From contig OY747702.1 in NCBI GenBank assembly GCA_963556495.2, positions 53,221,286 through 53,285,285 of the forward strand: DNA of 64,000 nt, in the 5' to 3' direction. Shown here piece by piece: positions 46,934-59,167 of the stretch. The DNA is from Valencia hispanica (lineage: Eukaryota; Chordata; Actinopteri; Cyprinodontiformes; Valenciidae). The notes beneath the pieces are model-generated. The model saw only the letters and a program-made list of their open reading frames with translations, was not told the DNA's origin and did not search any database. The first letter of the stretch is position 1, and every line of letters starts with the position of its first letter. A program made the position numbers and the translations under genes.

Positions 46934-48749
46934 CATAGAGCATGGATGGATGGCATCGGATTGGATCACAGTCCACCTTAAAAATAGATCGGATCTTTCC
47001 ACAGGATGGGATGGGATTAGCACCAGGAAGATCAATTTGGCCTCAGTATACGTATATGGAAGCAGATGGATTTAGAAATCCACTGGATCTTGCTGCACGT
47101 GTCCTTCTCGACAAATTGAATGCAAAAACTCAACTTTAATGGTAAAGATCAGCATTTTCAGAGCTCTGCACCCAGCCGGTGAGTGTAAATGTTATACAAA
47201 AGTGTAGATTCAATATGATGGAGTTTAGGGTTCTGTTGCTGTGATACAAACAAACTTTGCTCCTGCTTTGTGTCAGAGAGCCACATGAAAGATGCAAGAA
47301 ATCCCAGTTTTTTCCTCTGTCCAAGCTGTACTCACAAACATGTCTAACAGAAAATACGACTGAAAACTGTGGGTTTTTTTGTTTTGGTTATTTTTTCACA
47401 GAAAAGGCATCAGAGCAACTAACTGTGCTTAAATGTGGTTGTTTTTGCATGCCTGTCTCAGGACCAGCGTGACATTTTTTTATTTATTTTTTTACGTCTG
47501 TGACCTTTGAAGTCTCAACGTACAGTGGGTATTTATGTTTAGCATTTTAAAGTAGTCTTTCACGTCAAACAGAGCATGAAGTATAGCTCATTTTCAGCAT
47601 GAAGGATAAACATGATTTCTTTGAAAGAAACAAGACAGGAGAGTTAAGTAAACTCTTAAAACGGTAACCATCTGTATGATACAAAAAAAAAAAGATCTGA
47701 CAGAAAAAAATGATCTGACGAAAACAGCTTTACTCAATTGGCAGTAAGTTTTTTTTAAGGCTTTTTTTTATCCAAGCTGTCATGCATTCTTCTCCAAATT
47801 TCTCACAGCCTCTAAGAATTTCGAGGTCAGTCTTTCATGGAGGACAGTAGCAGTTTTTCTGCTCGGCACAATGTGAATCACGTGGCAGACGAACACAGAG
47901 AAACAAATCTTCCACACAAAGGAATGTTTGTACAATTACTCCCAGTCCACAGCGAGATCACGAGGGCGTTCAGTGACACAGCACAGACACGATGCAGACA
48001 TCATGGAAAAGCACACTAACATGGAGCACCAATATCGCTTCTTATCTTATCTGTCTTCTTGTTTAGCAGAAAGTTGAGAAACTGAAAGATGAGTAAATAA
48101 ATGAAAATATCAATATTGCAAACCTACACTTTTTAAACAAATGGTGCTAGATCTACATCAATATGAAATTAAGGCAGGTAAAAAATGCTTGGGGTAGTTT
48201 AGAAATAGTGTTTAATTTCTTCTGCAACTAAAAGTCATTATTATGACTGCTTTCAGCACAGTCTGAAGCAACAACAGAAAACAACCTCATCTGAGAAAAT
48301 GGTGACAAGGAGAAAAGTCCACAGAGTGTGGAAATCACAACTCTTGTAAAAAATATTCACAACTTTAGTTTATTTCAATTGATAAAAAGAACAACATGTA
48401 TTGCAGTCTGTAAGCCTAAAGGATCTGAATGTGCATATTTTTCCTCTGGTTACAAAAATGAATATTTCTCATTTAAAATAAAAAAAAACTAGAGTATAAA
48501 ACATTAAGAAATTAATTTTAATGAGTTTTCAAAGTAGATAAGTTGTCTCCAAACAAGTTTTTTTTACTGAAAAAAGGAGCCTTTTGAATTCTTGCATATG
48601 AACTTCCATATATGTATGATGATATAGCATATATATCATCACGCTCTCACACAGGATGGAAAAAAAATCCTTTTAATTGGATTATTTTAAATGGATCGGT
48701 GGCCGCACACTTGTGACAGAAAAGAGTATAGTGATCAGTTTTGGATATT
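46934..48749. other. Intron DNA without recognised features
   Basis: No gene or known repeat family supported. Confidence 0.35.
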
Positions 48750-49799
48750 GGGCTGCACAGAGGGACAGTAGGCAGCACTGTTGCCTTGCAGGAGGAAGGT
48801 CCTGGGTTTTGTTTCCTGCTCTGGGGGTCTTTCTGTATGTAGTTTGCATGTTCTCCCTGTGGATAAATGGATTCTCTCCAGGTACTCCGGCATCCTCCCA
48901 CAGTCTAAAAACATGACTGTTAGGTAGAGGTAGCACTAAATTTCTTTGTTGTTGGTCATTTTGACTGATGGGTCAAGAAAAATCCCGTTATCATCTATTT
49001 TTACCCGTCAATTTTCAAAACGATAAAAATGAAATATTCAGTAGTATTTAATTTTCATTCATTTGAATTAATATCTAATCCAAACAAACTGAAGAAAAGA
49101 ATCCACATCGTACCATCAAAAACCAAGCAGATTAATAGGCTACATTTAATAATTGTGAATTTTTCACCCGCTGTGGCCTGAACTGAATCAGAGCTGTGTT
49201 GCTACACTGGAGACTGGAATTACGCCACTTCAACTAATGTTTTGAAACCAGGGAACATTTCTCCAATTGAAGTGATCAGAATTCGGCAAGACTCTCTGAA
49301 CGACAGCTTTTCTGATAGCTTCAGCGGGAGGAAGTCCTGCAGCATGTGCTCTATTTGCATCAGTGGTTAGGCTGCAGCGATCTGTCACCGCCAGCTGCAG
49401 TCACAGCTCTTCAACATGCTGTCAGCTCTCGGATAGCGAGATGCATGGGGTACAGTGACCAGGTCTTAGATGATTCTCTCGAGGGAATCTTTTTTTTTTT
49501 TTTTGATTGATTCAGTTATCTGAACTCTATGCGGAAAGTTAAAAATGTCTGCACCAAGTGGTCAGAGGTGGAAATTGCAATCTGTCAAAATGACCGAAGG
49601 CCTTCAGATTTTGCCGTCACAGTACAAAAACAACAACAGTCAAATACGGAAAATATTCAGTTAACGCGAACCCTTCGATTAGGTTAAATTGTCCTTAGCT
49701 GCGAGTGTATGCATGCTTGGGTTTTGCCCTGTGTTGCCCTGTGATACCTGCGATGTACCGCGCCTCTCGCCCAATGATCGTTGGAGACAGGCACCAGTT
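48750..49799 (+). repeat. SINE-like fish repeat split by a hAT-like insertion
   Basis: Left part 48750-48924: ggctgcacagagggacagtaggcagcactgttgcc ... tttgcatgttctccctgtgg ... ctcccacagtctaaaaacatgactgttagg. Right part 49676-49799: gattaggttaaattgtcctta ... cctctcgcccaatgatcgttggagacaggcaccag. A very common teleost repeat whose tail usually ends in (TGGA)n (compare 55610-55681). Confidence 0.7.
48925..49675 (+). mobile_element. hAT-like non-autonomous transposon, copy B
   Basis: 751 bp, beginning TAGAGGTAGCACTAAA and ending GTTAACGCGAACCCTT, both one or two changes from copy A. Flanked by CTGTTAGG (48917-48924) and CGATTAGG (49676-49683), an 8-bp duplication matching at 6 of 8 positions. The interrupted repeat continues on both sides. 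Confidence 0.8.
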
Positions 49800-50670
49800 G
49801 AGGAGGTTTTTGGGAGCTATTTTTAAACAGCTGTGGATTTCGAAATCGGTGTACAAGTTTTCTGAAAACATTGGGTCATCTGGAAGGAAACTGGTTAGGA
49901 TGGTAAGGAACAGCACAGGAGCAAGGAAAGCTCAAGCCTATCATGAACTCCAAACGGCTGGAACACCAGTGTCATTGTCCACAGTAAGGCCTTTTTTCCA
50001 CTACATCCAAAATTAAAACCTTTAAGTTCAGCTGAAGTCTACAGCTGTCCACACAGACAAATACAAATTCCTTCAGAGAAAAAGGTTGCGTTTGGAGGCG
50101 ACAAAGTTTTAGCTGTTTAGCTACAATGTCAACAAATGTGTTAGGATGAGGCTTTCACACATAACAATGTACTAACTGCAAAGCATGGTGGTGGCAGCAT
50201 CATACAGTGGGGCTGTTTCAGTGCTAGAGGTAGAGTTGCAAGTGGAGGGAGTATTAGAAAATGAAGACAACATCCAAATTCTTTAACTTCACATCAAATT
50301 AGTTGCTAAACAGTGGATAAGTGGACACAGAAGGACCCCAAACACCCATTGAAACCAGCGTTGAGTGAATAAAACTAAACTCAGAACTAAACTCAATAAA
50401 ACATTTATGGATTATGCTTTAAAACTAAGTCCCTTCAAGGAAAGCAACCAATTTCAATAAAGTTGACTAATTCTGCCAAGAAGAGGCATGAAATGTTCAC
50501 CCAAAATTAATCCACGAACCTGTGCACCTAATTTCTGTTTTTAATAATCCTCACAGTTGGTTGTTGCGTAATCATTCCACCCTGGAAAAATAATGATTTA
50601 CATGAATAATTTAAAAGCTACAAGTGATAAGTGGGTGTAATCCTCTGATTAGGACTGTATATGTTACTGT
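49800..50670 (+). mobile_element. Decayed Tc1 transposon remnant
   Basis: The plus strand near 50172-50240 encodes TAKHGGGSIIQWGCFSARGR, the conserved HGGG block of Tc1 transposases. Earlier frames read KLVRMVRNSTGARKAQAY. Riddled with stops. It ends about 50 bp before the afg2a exon donor region. Confidence 0.7.
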
Positions 50671-50723
50671 TTTCTTCTAATTAAGGTTCTGTTTTAAATG
50701 AAAACAAGTGGAGATTTACTCAC

Positions 50724-50888
50724 TTCTGCTCCTGAATACTTGTTGGTCTGAGTCACCAGCTCATCGAGGGAAACGTTCTCTGCTATGGGCATTTTACGGA
50801 AAAGCAGGGAAAATATCTCCAATCTGGTTGGACCATCGGGAAGAGGAACATAGACGATCCGGTCAAGGCGGCCCGGACGCATCAGAGC
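50724..50888 (-). CDS. afg2a: afg2a/spata5 penultimate coding exon (55 codons, second AAA domain)
   Basis: A minus-strand exon of 165 nt, phase 0 at both ends. The acceptor TTCTGTCCCAG abuts 50888 and the donor GAA/GTGAGT follows 50724. It encodes [20 protein letters not shown] ... [15 protein letters not shown] is the second-region-of-homology segment of the D2 AAA module, with the arginine-finger-type residues, and the match to human SPATA5 (ALMRPGRIDRIIYVPLPD) is very close. The preceding exon, which should end with TNRPDxID(K) after the Walker B region, was not found between 50889 and 64000, so that intron is longer than 13 kb. Confidence 0.96.
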
Positions 50889-50922
50889 CTGGGACAGAAA
50901 AAAAAATAGTGTCAATATTTGT

Positions 50923-50949
50923 ATATATATATATATATATTTTTTTTTA
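50923..50949. repeat. (TA)n followed by T run near the afg2a exon acceptor
   Basis: About eight TA units then T9, 35-60 bp upstream (in transcript sense) of the acceptor at 50889. In the minus strand it is A9 then (AT)n, so it does not supply the polypyrimidine tract itself. Confidence 0.8.
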
Positions 50950-53900
50950 CTTTCACAAGAACATCGTGCATGGCTCCAGGTTGTCCAGCTCTTTATTTGT
51001 GCCTAAAAACTGTCAGGATCTGACCTCTGACCTCCTTAGTGGTTGCTTGTTATTGCGAAGAGGTTAAAAACTGAAGCTAAGACTCAGACAACCAAAAGCC
51101 TGAGAATAAAACTTCGAAACTGAGGCTTTAAGCAAGGACACAATGTGGATGTTATCTGATAAAGCCTCGACTTCCTACAGATCACATCTCGGTGACCCCA
51201 AAACAGTCCTAGAGCACCCAAAGCCGACGCTGTCTCGCTTGTCAGACGTCATTAGGTGGCAGGCACCTCTCAAGCCCAGACAGACAAATATGACCCGTCT
51301 ACTTTCGCTGTCCTCAGCCTCGCAGTGACAACCCGAGGTGAAGAATGCATTCTGACAAGCAGGATAAATGCAGGATTTAAAAGAAAAATAGTTGGTTTTT
51401 AACAGAATGCAACTGAACGCTCAAGGAGTTTGAGTAATAAATGAAAAACAGTGATCAAATTCCAAAAGTCAGTGGATTTTAGGCCCTGGATCTGGGCAAG
51501 AGTCCACATCGGGGCCAAACCATGGCCAGCGGAGACGAAGCAGGAGATACACGCAGAGGCAAGCCAGGCAGGAGGTCACGTCAGAAGTGATCAGTGTAGG
51601 CTGGGGGAACTGGAATGGCAGCCTTTGAGCTCCTGTTCATTCATTGTGCTGCTGCTGTTGCTGCTCTACAAGTCCACCAAATATTTCTTGGAGTCTAACA
51701 TGAAGTGACAATTTTGAGTTTTCATTATTTTAGCTTATCATCATCAGAATAAACTTTATTTTTTTAAATCCCCAATTTCTTGATACCTGAGAAACATTTA
51801 AGCTCTGTAGAGTAGAAGGGCCATCATCCATATACAACAGATACCAAAATGCATTTAAATTATTGGATGTCGCACTTGTACACCGAGGTTCTACATCATC
51901 CAAGTCCAGTCTAAAAGTAGCTTTTTTAGTGCTGCCACGACTTAGGTGAATCTAATTTTGTGTTACTTTTCCTTTAGTGAGGCATAAGAGCTGAATATCG
52001 GGATCAGTTAAAGACAGGAAACAAGGACGCCGCACTCTATGCTGCCTCTGTGAAAAAATGACACAACCAACTTCATGCATCTTTTACCAAATAAAGTTTA
52101 CAGAGCTACAGTTAGGCCCACATTTTATTCATATCACCCGGCGGATTTTGTATTTGAATAATTTTTTTAGTTTTCAAACATGTTCCTTTTGACTGGAAGT
52201 AATGTTTTGGAGCGGCCAGTTTCAACCTCAAAGACTTGAAGAATCTTCAAAATACCAGTGAAAAGTTGCAAAAAGTTGGTTAGCATGTATAAGGGTAAAA
52301 ATATATAATTATATAATCTTTTAAGGGATATTAATTTCATCTCCTATAGGAAAATGTTAAATCTACCAGAGGCATAAATAATTTTGGGCTAAAGGAGATC
52401 TTCAGAGAATTAAGGTCCACTTCTACTGAAGCTGGAAAATGGCAAGAAAATTAAGATAATGTCTGCTTTACTCTAACCATCTATGGGAACTGCTGCGCAG
52501 GCCCCGTTCGCAGCTATGCTGAAAGCCAGTCGGGCTTTGCAACAAGTTTCTGCGAGCAAAACATGGCAGTAAACACTGACCTATATTACAGATGCATTAC
52601 AGAGAAGCTAAATTAATGTGAATCTGAGTGAAATTTGGAGGATCTTACTTTATTCTCATGTTGTGATACCAGTACTGTGCATCGTCTCCTGAGCTGATGC
52701 ATCGTTACATTCCTTTCAGGTAGTTTTTAAATTGCTTATACAATTCCAAATTTGCTGGTTGAGGCCATTACATTTTGTGGAGTATGGCAGTGGGCTGTGT
52801 GCCAAATGCCTGGAGGTGATGATAGTTAGGAGAAAACAATATGAGCTGAACTGGATGATTTATGACACTGCAGAACTAATTTACCTACCTTGCACCGCAG
52901 GTAAGCTGATAAAAATAATACATTTTTTTAAGTTACGCTGTAGTTTTTCCACATAAACTAATTCCAGTGTACAGTGCCAACGGACAGCTTCCCTGCCTTT
53001 TATCTCCTGCTATTCCTGTGTGTGTCTGTGGAACATGAGATGACGGAAACCGTAGCTAGGCTCTGGTAACCACAGCAGGGCCACGGCTGACAACCCAGCG
53101 ACGGATCATGAGTGGAAATTTTTCTTGTTTTGCACACCTTTGCATTACTCTGCTGATTTATTCAGGAGCAGCTGAGGAGCTTTCTTTTTAAATCAAATAA
53201 CAGCAAAGCTTCTTAATTGTGAAGATGGGTGGGAAGATACAAACTTGGTTTGAGAGATACAGCTTTAAATTAAAACCTGGAAGACTCCAGGCTTGATTTG
53301 GTTTGCCGTTTCGGATCCTCTCGCAGGTGAAGGTAAAGAGTGCGGCGCAGGTGATTGGGTGCAGTGGGGACTTCAGCCTGTTCCTGTTTGTCACAGCAGG
53401 TTGAGCCGGTAGCAGCGAAGCGTGCTGCATAATGCGGGGGACGTGCCAGGGACACTTCCTGAGTTGCCCTCTCTGGAAGCAACTGGCGGCTGCATGCCAA
53501 CACAAACCCGCTGACCTCCAGCTTACGCAAAGTGCGACTCCCGAGCATTCTGATAAGACGAACGCAAGTATGTTCGCATGCATGCAAACAGACAAAAATC
53601 AGTCCTGTCGATGTGAACCCTGCTGCTTTATGAGGCGTTATTTCCCTCCTAACATGAAGGAGACAAGCTTGCAGCTTTCCGGCGCTTCCAGAAAGTAGAG
53701 CCGAACCCTCAGCTTTGAGACTGCTAAACTCATCTGACTGCCCTGCAGGGGAAAGAAAGGCCTTTTTTTCCCCCCTTCCCTCTCAGCAAGATCACGGGGC
53801 CAATCCATCACTTAACAACATACACTTCCTGCTCTAAAGGATCAGGTGGTAGCTGTGGTGGCGGAGGAGGAGGAGGTAATGGGGGGACCCTGAAAGACGG

Positions 53901-54399
53901 ATACTTGGCATGTCGGGCAAGCGTTGATGGGGCCATTTTTTTCCACCTTAATGGTATGCTTCCACCTGAAGTTTTGGCTCGACTGGCGGAAGGGGAAAGA
54001 AAAAGGACAAAAATAGCTGAAGGAGTTAAGGGAGTCCACTTAAAAGGACTGGAGGAGCAAAACCCTGCAAACAAACACAGATAAGTCGCGTGAGATGAAG
54101 CAAATCCCCACAGATAACTCCGGGTTCAACTAATTCTCCGTTGTTTTAACATGAGTCTGCATGACAGATTGCATCCACCTCATTGCACCACTGACATGAT
54201 AGGCACCATTACACACAAGCCATTAGTAATTAGAAATGCCCCCAGGTAAGAAATACCAACTGGCTTTAAGTCAACACTGAAGTTCACCACAGAGTCTGGG
54301 TGAAAGCACAAGATAGGTGGCGATAAAAAGAAAAAGCATAAAAAACAAAATATTAACTGCTGGGTTTGGAATAGGCCATTTGAACCCACCAAGAGAAAG

Positions 54400-54418
54400 A
54401 AAAAAAAAAAAAAAAAAA
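54400..54418. repeat. Poly(A) run
   Basis: Nineteen A in a row after gagaaag, without a recognised retroposon body before it. Confidence 0.8.
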
Positions 54419-55609
54419 CAGTCATCTGCTCTCTCTGCGCAAAGTTTCCCTGCCGATAACAACTGTAATCATTCCAGGAATTGCAATCCTCCTCAAGAAG
54501 TGATTACCCCCTAATGACAGATGACTTCCTATCTGTGAAGGCCAGTGCCTCTCCTTAACCACCAAGGAATGCTGGGAATCTTCTGCTCGGAGCGCTGCTG
54601 CTCCTGCAGCACATTCTTGGCCAGCTTCAATCTGACCTACAGAGAGGCGTCTAGCGACTGTTTACAAACAGACGCCCACGCAATTCAGGTGTCTTATTCT
54701 TAGCTCGAACACAACGCGGTTACATCAAGATCACGTCATTTAGGGCATTTAGGAATTAAAATGAATACATAGAAAACAAAGTCAGAGATTCTGAAATTTC
54801 AACCTTATCTCTGTCGCTGCTTTTTTTAACGACAGAAATAATTACAACAGGTTGTCTGAGCGAGGCGGCCTGCCTGGGGAGACGTGAGTTGACTTTGTTC
54901 CCCGCCTGCAGGCATTCGCTGCATGCGGTTTCCTAACCTGTCAGTCCGCAATCCTTTCAAGCTGCCGTGAGTCATACTGACTCGGAGATGGGCCGTCCTG
55001 GATTCATGCAGAGCTCACTCCAAAAAAGAAAAACAAAAAGAAAATACACAGGAGCTCAATAGGAACCAAAAGCTCAGACAAAGGTCACTGAGGTCTGTGA
55101 TGAATTTGGACATTTTAGGGAGGGCGCTGACTAAATTCTGACAAATGACGGCGTCTGTCATGTTAAAAACACTTTTTCTGGACGATTTGTAAAGCTGGCA
55201 GGTATCTGTAAGGTGGTGAGCTTGTGGCTTAAAAGAAATCCATTATAATAAAAAAGAGCTCACGTCACCTTTGTAAAATCAGGCTATTTTTGCATCCTAT
55301 TCAAAATGGAGCATGTCAGTCATAGCGAGCATTACGTTAATGCTACATCACAAAAATAGTGTGAACCAACAGGGACATTTAACTGATGTTTGTTGCATGA
55401 GTTTGCATCACAGAGATCAGACACCCTTAACACTAGGAAGCAAAAATTATGTCTATAGAAATAAAGTTTTTAGAGATAACTCCCAACCTTGGGAATATTA
55501 GCAAGTCAACTCAAACATAATGCAGAATAATTTACACTTCAATATAAACCCTCTGTCAAGACAAGGGTTTTAGTACCAGGACATAATAAAAAAAACTACC
55601 TAGTTTGGT

Positions 55610-55681
55610 AGAGATAAGCACCAGCCCCCCCGGAACCCTGCAGACGATGGACGGGTATAGAAAATTAATGGATGGATGGAG
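55610..55681 (+). repeat. 3' tail of the SINE-like fish repeat
   Basis: gagataagcaccagccccccc ... gacgggtatagaaaattaatggatggatgga, the usual 3' end of the family at 48750-49799. The C run here is 8 bases. Confidence 0.7.
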
Positions 55682-55721
55682 TGTGTAACCCCCAAAAGCT
55701 TTTTGCTGGTCTGGAGAACAC

Positions 55722-56300
55722 AATGCCAGGACGGAAAGCAACCAGCAATGATCTTAGAGATGCGTTCTCTCATCTCTACCTCTCTGTCTAACAATCAAGG
55801 ATTTTAGGGTCATTTCTAAAACAAAGTTGAAGTCAGTAACTTTCCAGAAAGCGATTATTCCGAAGTTGAAAACAGGTAACAGTTTTCCAAGAAGTGGATG
55901 TACCACTGAGGCCAGAATGGACAGTACTTCAAGCTATTTAAAAATCCCAAGAGCTCCAGTTCAGACCCTATAGTCCTCGGGTATGTTAAAAGGTAAAGGT
56001 CGTGACAGGACAGCTAGACAGTAACTTAACAAGCATGGCTTGTTTGGAAAGGTTGAAGGACAAGGCCTTTTGTATCTAAAAATAATACAGCGGCATCTAT
56101 TCAAACCTTAAAATTACAGGAAAATGCCATTTTGGATGGATTAAAACCTATTAAAGATGTTTGGCCCCTTTGCACGACACCATGTTTGGAGAAAGCACAG
56201 CAAAATACACCTGATATCAGTTGTGAAGCACGGTAGCAGAGGGGTGATGATTTGGGCTTTTTCTGCAGTTTCCATGAACTCATCTAGAGTCAAATGGAGT
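55722..56300 (+). mobile_element. Decayed Tc1 transposon with readable transposase start
   Basis: ATG at about 55722 gives MPGRKATSNDLRDAFSHLYL, the N-terminus of a fish Tc1 transposase. Around 56218-56265 VVKHGSRGVMIWAFSAVSMN is the HGGG block. Intervening frames are broken and the 3' third is missing. Same family as the split copy at 18936-20430. Confidence 0.75.
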
Positions 56301-56689
56301 CTAGTGGTGTAACTGTGTCGTGAATTTTATATCAACTACAGAGGGCTATTGCTGCTAAAGGTGGTAAATCTTAGCGTACTCAGTTTTTCATTTTAACATT
56401 TTGACTTGATCTCTGTTTAATAAATAAACACTGTGAAACATACATTTGTGTGCTTTTGTACACTTGAGATCGGATTGAAATACATTTAGAGCAGGAATGG
56501 GAGGATTGAGTATATACATTTAATTGAAGCTCTAATTAAAAACATCAACCAGTGGGAAATCCAATCTGAATTGTGTACTTGGTGCCTTGAGATTCCAGTA
56601 AAAGAGAAGCACACCATGAGCTCATTCTCTTCTTCAGTTATTTCAACTTTCACAAACAAGATTCACAGTGGCCATCGAAGGCTTTTCAG

Positions 56690-57050
56690 AGCACATCGCT
56701 CCACAGAGATGACATAATTTCTGCATGAGGCCTCGGTGTCTGCAGAGGGACACCGGGCCTGCTTTATGTCAGAGCTGATTCTGGTGCGCGAGAGGATCAG
56801 AGGGGGAACGAGTGTGCAGGGAAAGAGAGAGTAAATCACAGGGCGAGGGGAGGGGACGGCAGAGCCGAGGGGCCTGAGAGTGGCGGGGAGGGAGAGACCG
56901 GAGTTGGCAACCAGTCAAAAACATGAGAGGCTTTCACTCTGGATTTTGCCCTTGAGTCAAACTTGCATCCGGCAGGCGAGGCCACCGTGTCCAAGAAGCA
57001 AATAACTCTGGCGCTGTTAACCCGCTGCAGCCCCACATGCTATGCACAGC
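56690..57050. other. GC-rich, repeat-free intronic block
   Basis: Higher GC than the surrounding intron, with purine-rich stretches (gcgaggggaggggacggcagagccgagggg). No exon supported. Could be regulatory or a decayed CpG-rich sequence. Confidence 0.25.
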
Positions 57051-57479
57051 CAGGAGCAAGTCAAGATTTGTGGTCTTAAAAAGACGCATAAACCACGGGA
57101 ACAAGTGAAAACGTCTTACTCTTAGTGCTGTAAAGTAAGTAATTGAGAGACAGAATCTTCACTTACCATGAGGATTTTCCAGTAAAACACACGTTAGAAA
57201 ATAAACAGAGATAAAAATATACACATGTAAAAAAAGAACAAAGATAAAAGATAAACCATTTCAAGAACAATTAATGTGATCTTTAACCTGTTTAACTTCA
57301 CTGAAAAAACAAGTCGAAAAATATTTCAGAGAGAAAATAAAATGTGCTTGCACGAGTGAGCATGCCCTCTTGTACCTGGGAAATACTGGCTTCCAACTCA
57401 TTAAGTTGGAGTTGGGACATACCTGCAATCTAAAGTGTCTCATCACAAAATTAATATTAGCTCTTTTAGTAGGATTTCG

Positions 57480-58335
57480 TTAAGATTTTCTTAGTGGCAT
57501 CTCAAAGAAAAAGCTGCAGAGAGCTTCCAAAACATCAGCGATTGTCCAAAGATATCAAGTCAGGTTAAAGGTGCACAATCATTTCCAAGGGATTAGATAC
57601 ACTATAAAACACGGTGAAGACAGTGATCATAAAGTAGAGAAAATATGGCAAGATAGTGACACCATGAAGAACTAGAGGTCCCTTTATGATTGATGAGGAG
57701 ACAAGTGGAAAACTGGTCGGGGAGGCTGCCCGGAGGCCAACACCAACAATAAAGAAAGTGCAAGAATTTCTGGCAAGTAAGTTTTGCAAAAACATGGTCT
57801 CTCAAAATGTTTTGATTCAACTTCATGGCCACACATCACCAAACACAACACCATACCCAAAATGGTGCATGGTGATGGCAGCATAATACTTTGTGGCTGT
57901 TTTAATCCAGATGAAACTGGAACCCTAAATGCAATGCATACAAGAATAGAAGAATGTGTTCTCTGTCTTAGGGCTGCAAGAACAAAAATATGTTGTTCTG
58001 TTTTTGCTACCCTGGTTTTTTTCTTGCATGGTTTCCGAGAAATATAAAGTGGGTGTGCTGCAGTGGGAGGGGCCTATGAAGACTTCCTTTGAGTTCTGCA
58101 CTTTAGTTCTTGTGAAGTATGAAATGTCCTTGTCATTAAGAGCTTTGCTCTTGGAACAAAACCTTCAGGCATCTGATGGAAAGCTGAAAACAAAGAGGAA
58201 CTTCATCTTTCAGAATGACAAAAATGAATAGAAAAAGGTGTTACAGTTTTTCATTGAGTTGTGCAGGTCATAGGTCACATTAAAGGTGGGAACGCTTCTT
58301 AAATGGTCTCATTTGGTGTGCAGACTTTTGTTCTC
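57480..58335 (+). mobile_element. Decayed Tc1 transposon with extra internal DNA
   Basis: Around 57867-57903 the plus strand encodes VHGDGSIILCGCF (VHGGGSIMLWGCF in intact relatives). Later aaaccttcaggcatctgatggaaagctga and tttcattgagttgtgcagg are recognisable family parts. About 200 bp at roughly 57955-58150 has no family match and may be an insertion. Confidence 0.65.
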
Positions 58336-58399
58336 TGTATTACAGAGATTTTATTCGCCTTTGACTCTTTCTGGAAATGTTGAGGATGCAGATTACAGT

Positions 58400-59167
58400 T
58401 TTTTCCCCAAGCGGTGATGGAAAAATCAGAATGTCAAGTAACTAAATCAATCAAAAAAACAAAAACAATAAAATCCCATGAGAGCATCTGAGCCATTTGG
58501 ACACAGCACTCAGTACATCTCACTATCTGTGAGCTGGCAGCGCGTCGAAGAGTTACAGAGGCTTTGGACAACGTCGCTCCCAAGAGTCAGGTGTCGTGCA
58601 AACCACTGGCGGCGCAATTTACTCCCGCTGAAGCGATAGCTTGCAGGTCCAAAAATAGCTAGTCTTTTCTGACTTCTGATAACTTCAATTGAAGAAATGT
58701 TCCCTTATTTCAAAACGTTGGCTGAAGTGGCGCTTAATTCCAGTCTCCTGTGTGGCAGTGGAGCACGGATTCAGCCTCCAGAACCAACATCTAAACCCCC
58801 ATGAGAATTCATCTGTCCGAGGCAAAAATCCAAAACCTCATGACAATAACCTCTGCAGAAATCCCAATATTTGATTACCACAATTGGGTGAGCATTTCAG
58901 TTCCATGCAGAGCAGGAGGAAGTTGTGAGATTGTGCTTCAGGCCACATGAGGTGGACTGCTCGTATTTCAAGTGTAATCGTTTGACTTCATTTTTATATG
59001 TAGTTCTCTGTTCAGTTTCTTTGGATTGAATATTATTTAACATTAATAGAAAATAATTACTATTGAATATGTTATATTAAAAATTGATGGGTAAAAATAG
59101 ATTATGAACAGATATTTTTGACCTTGTCGGTGAAATTGACGAACAAAAATGTCTAGCGCGACCTCTG
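58400..59167 (-). mobile_element. hAT-like non-autonomous transposon, copy D
   Basis: Reverse orientation. The right terminus CTAGCGCGACCTCTG is the complement of the copy A start. The left 45 bp or so with the other terminus is missing. Shares cccatgagagcatctgagc, gaagaaatgttcccttatttcaaaac and much else with copies A-C. Confidence 0.75.

Larger units (their letters stand above)
11689..50723 (-). other. afg2a: Last intron of afg2a (39 kb, transposon-filled)
   Basis: Bounded by donor GTGAGT (50718-50723) and acceptor CAG (11689-11691). It contains most of the mobile elements listed here and no other supported host exon on either strand. SPATA5 is also a very large gene in mammals, so a giant intron is not unusual for this locus. 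Confidence 0.9.

Noticed and set aside
51143..51328. Plus-strand frame (MWMLSDKASTSYRSH)
   Set aside because: Intronic, antisense to afg2a, no domain and no splice or promoter signals.
53808..54074. Minus-strand frame with PPPPPPPP-rich C-terminus, considered as an exon
   Set aside because: No family signature, no paired splice sites of fitting phase, and the proline run comes from a (GGA)n stretch.
54540..54690. Possible minus-strand exon after tctctgtag (reads LKLAKNVLQEQQRSEQKI in one frame)
   Set aside because: It matches no part of AFG2A that should precede the known exon, and no donor in phase was found. Left as intron.
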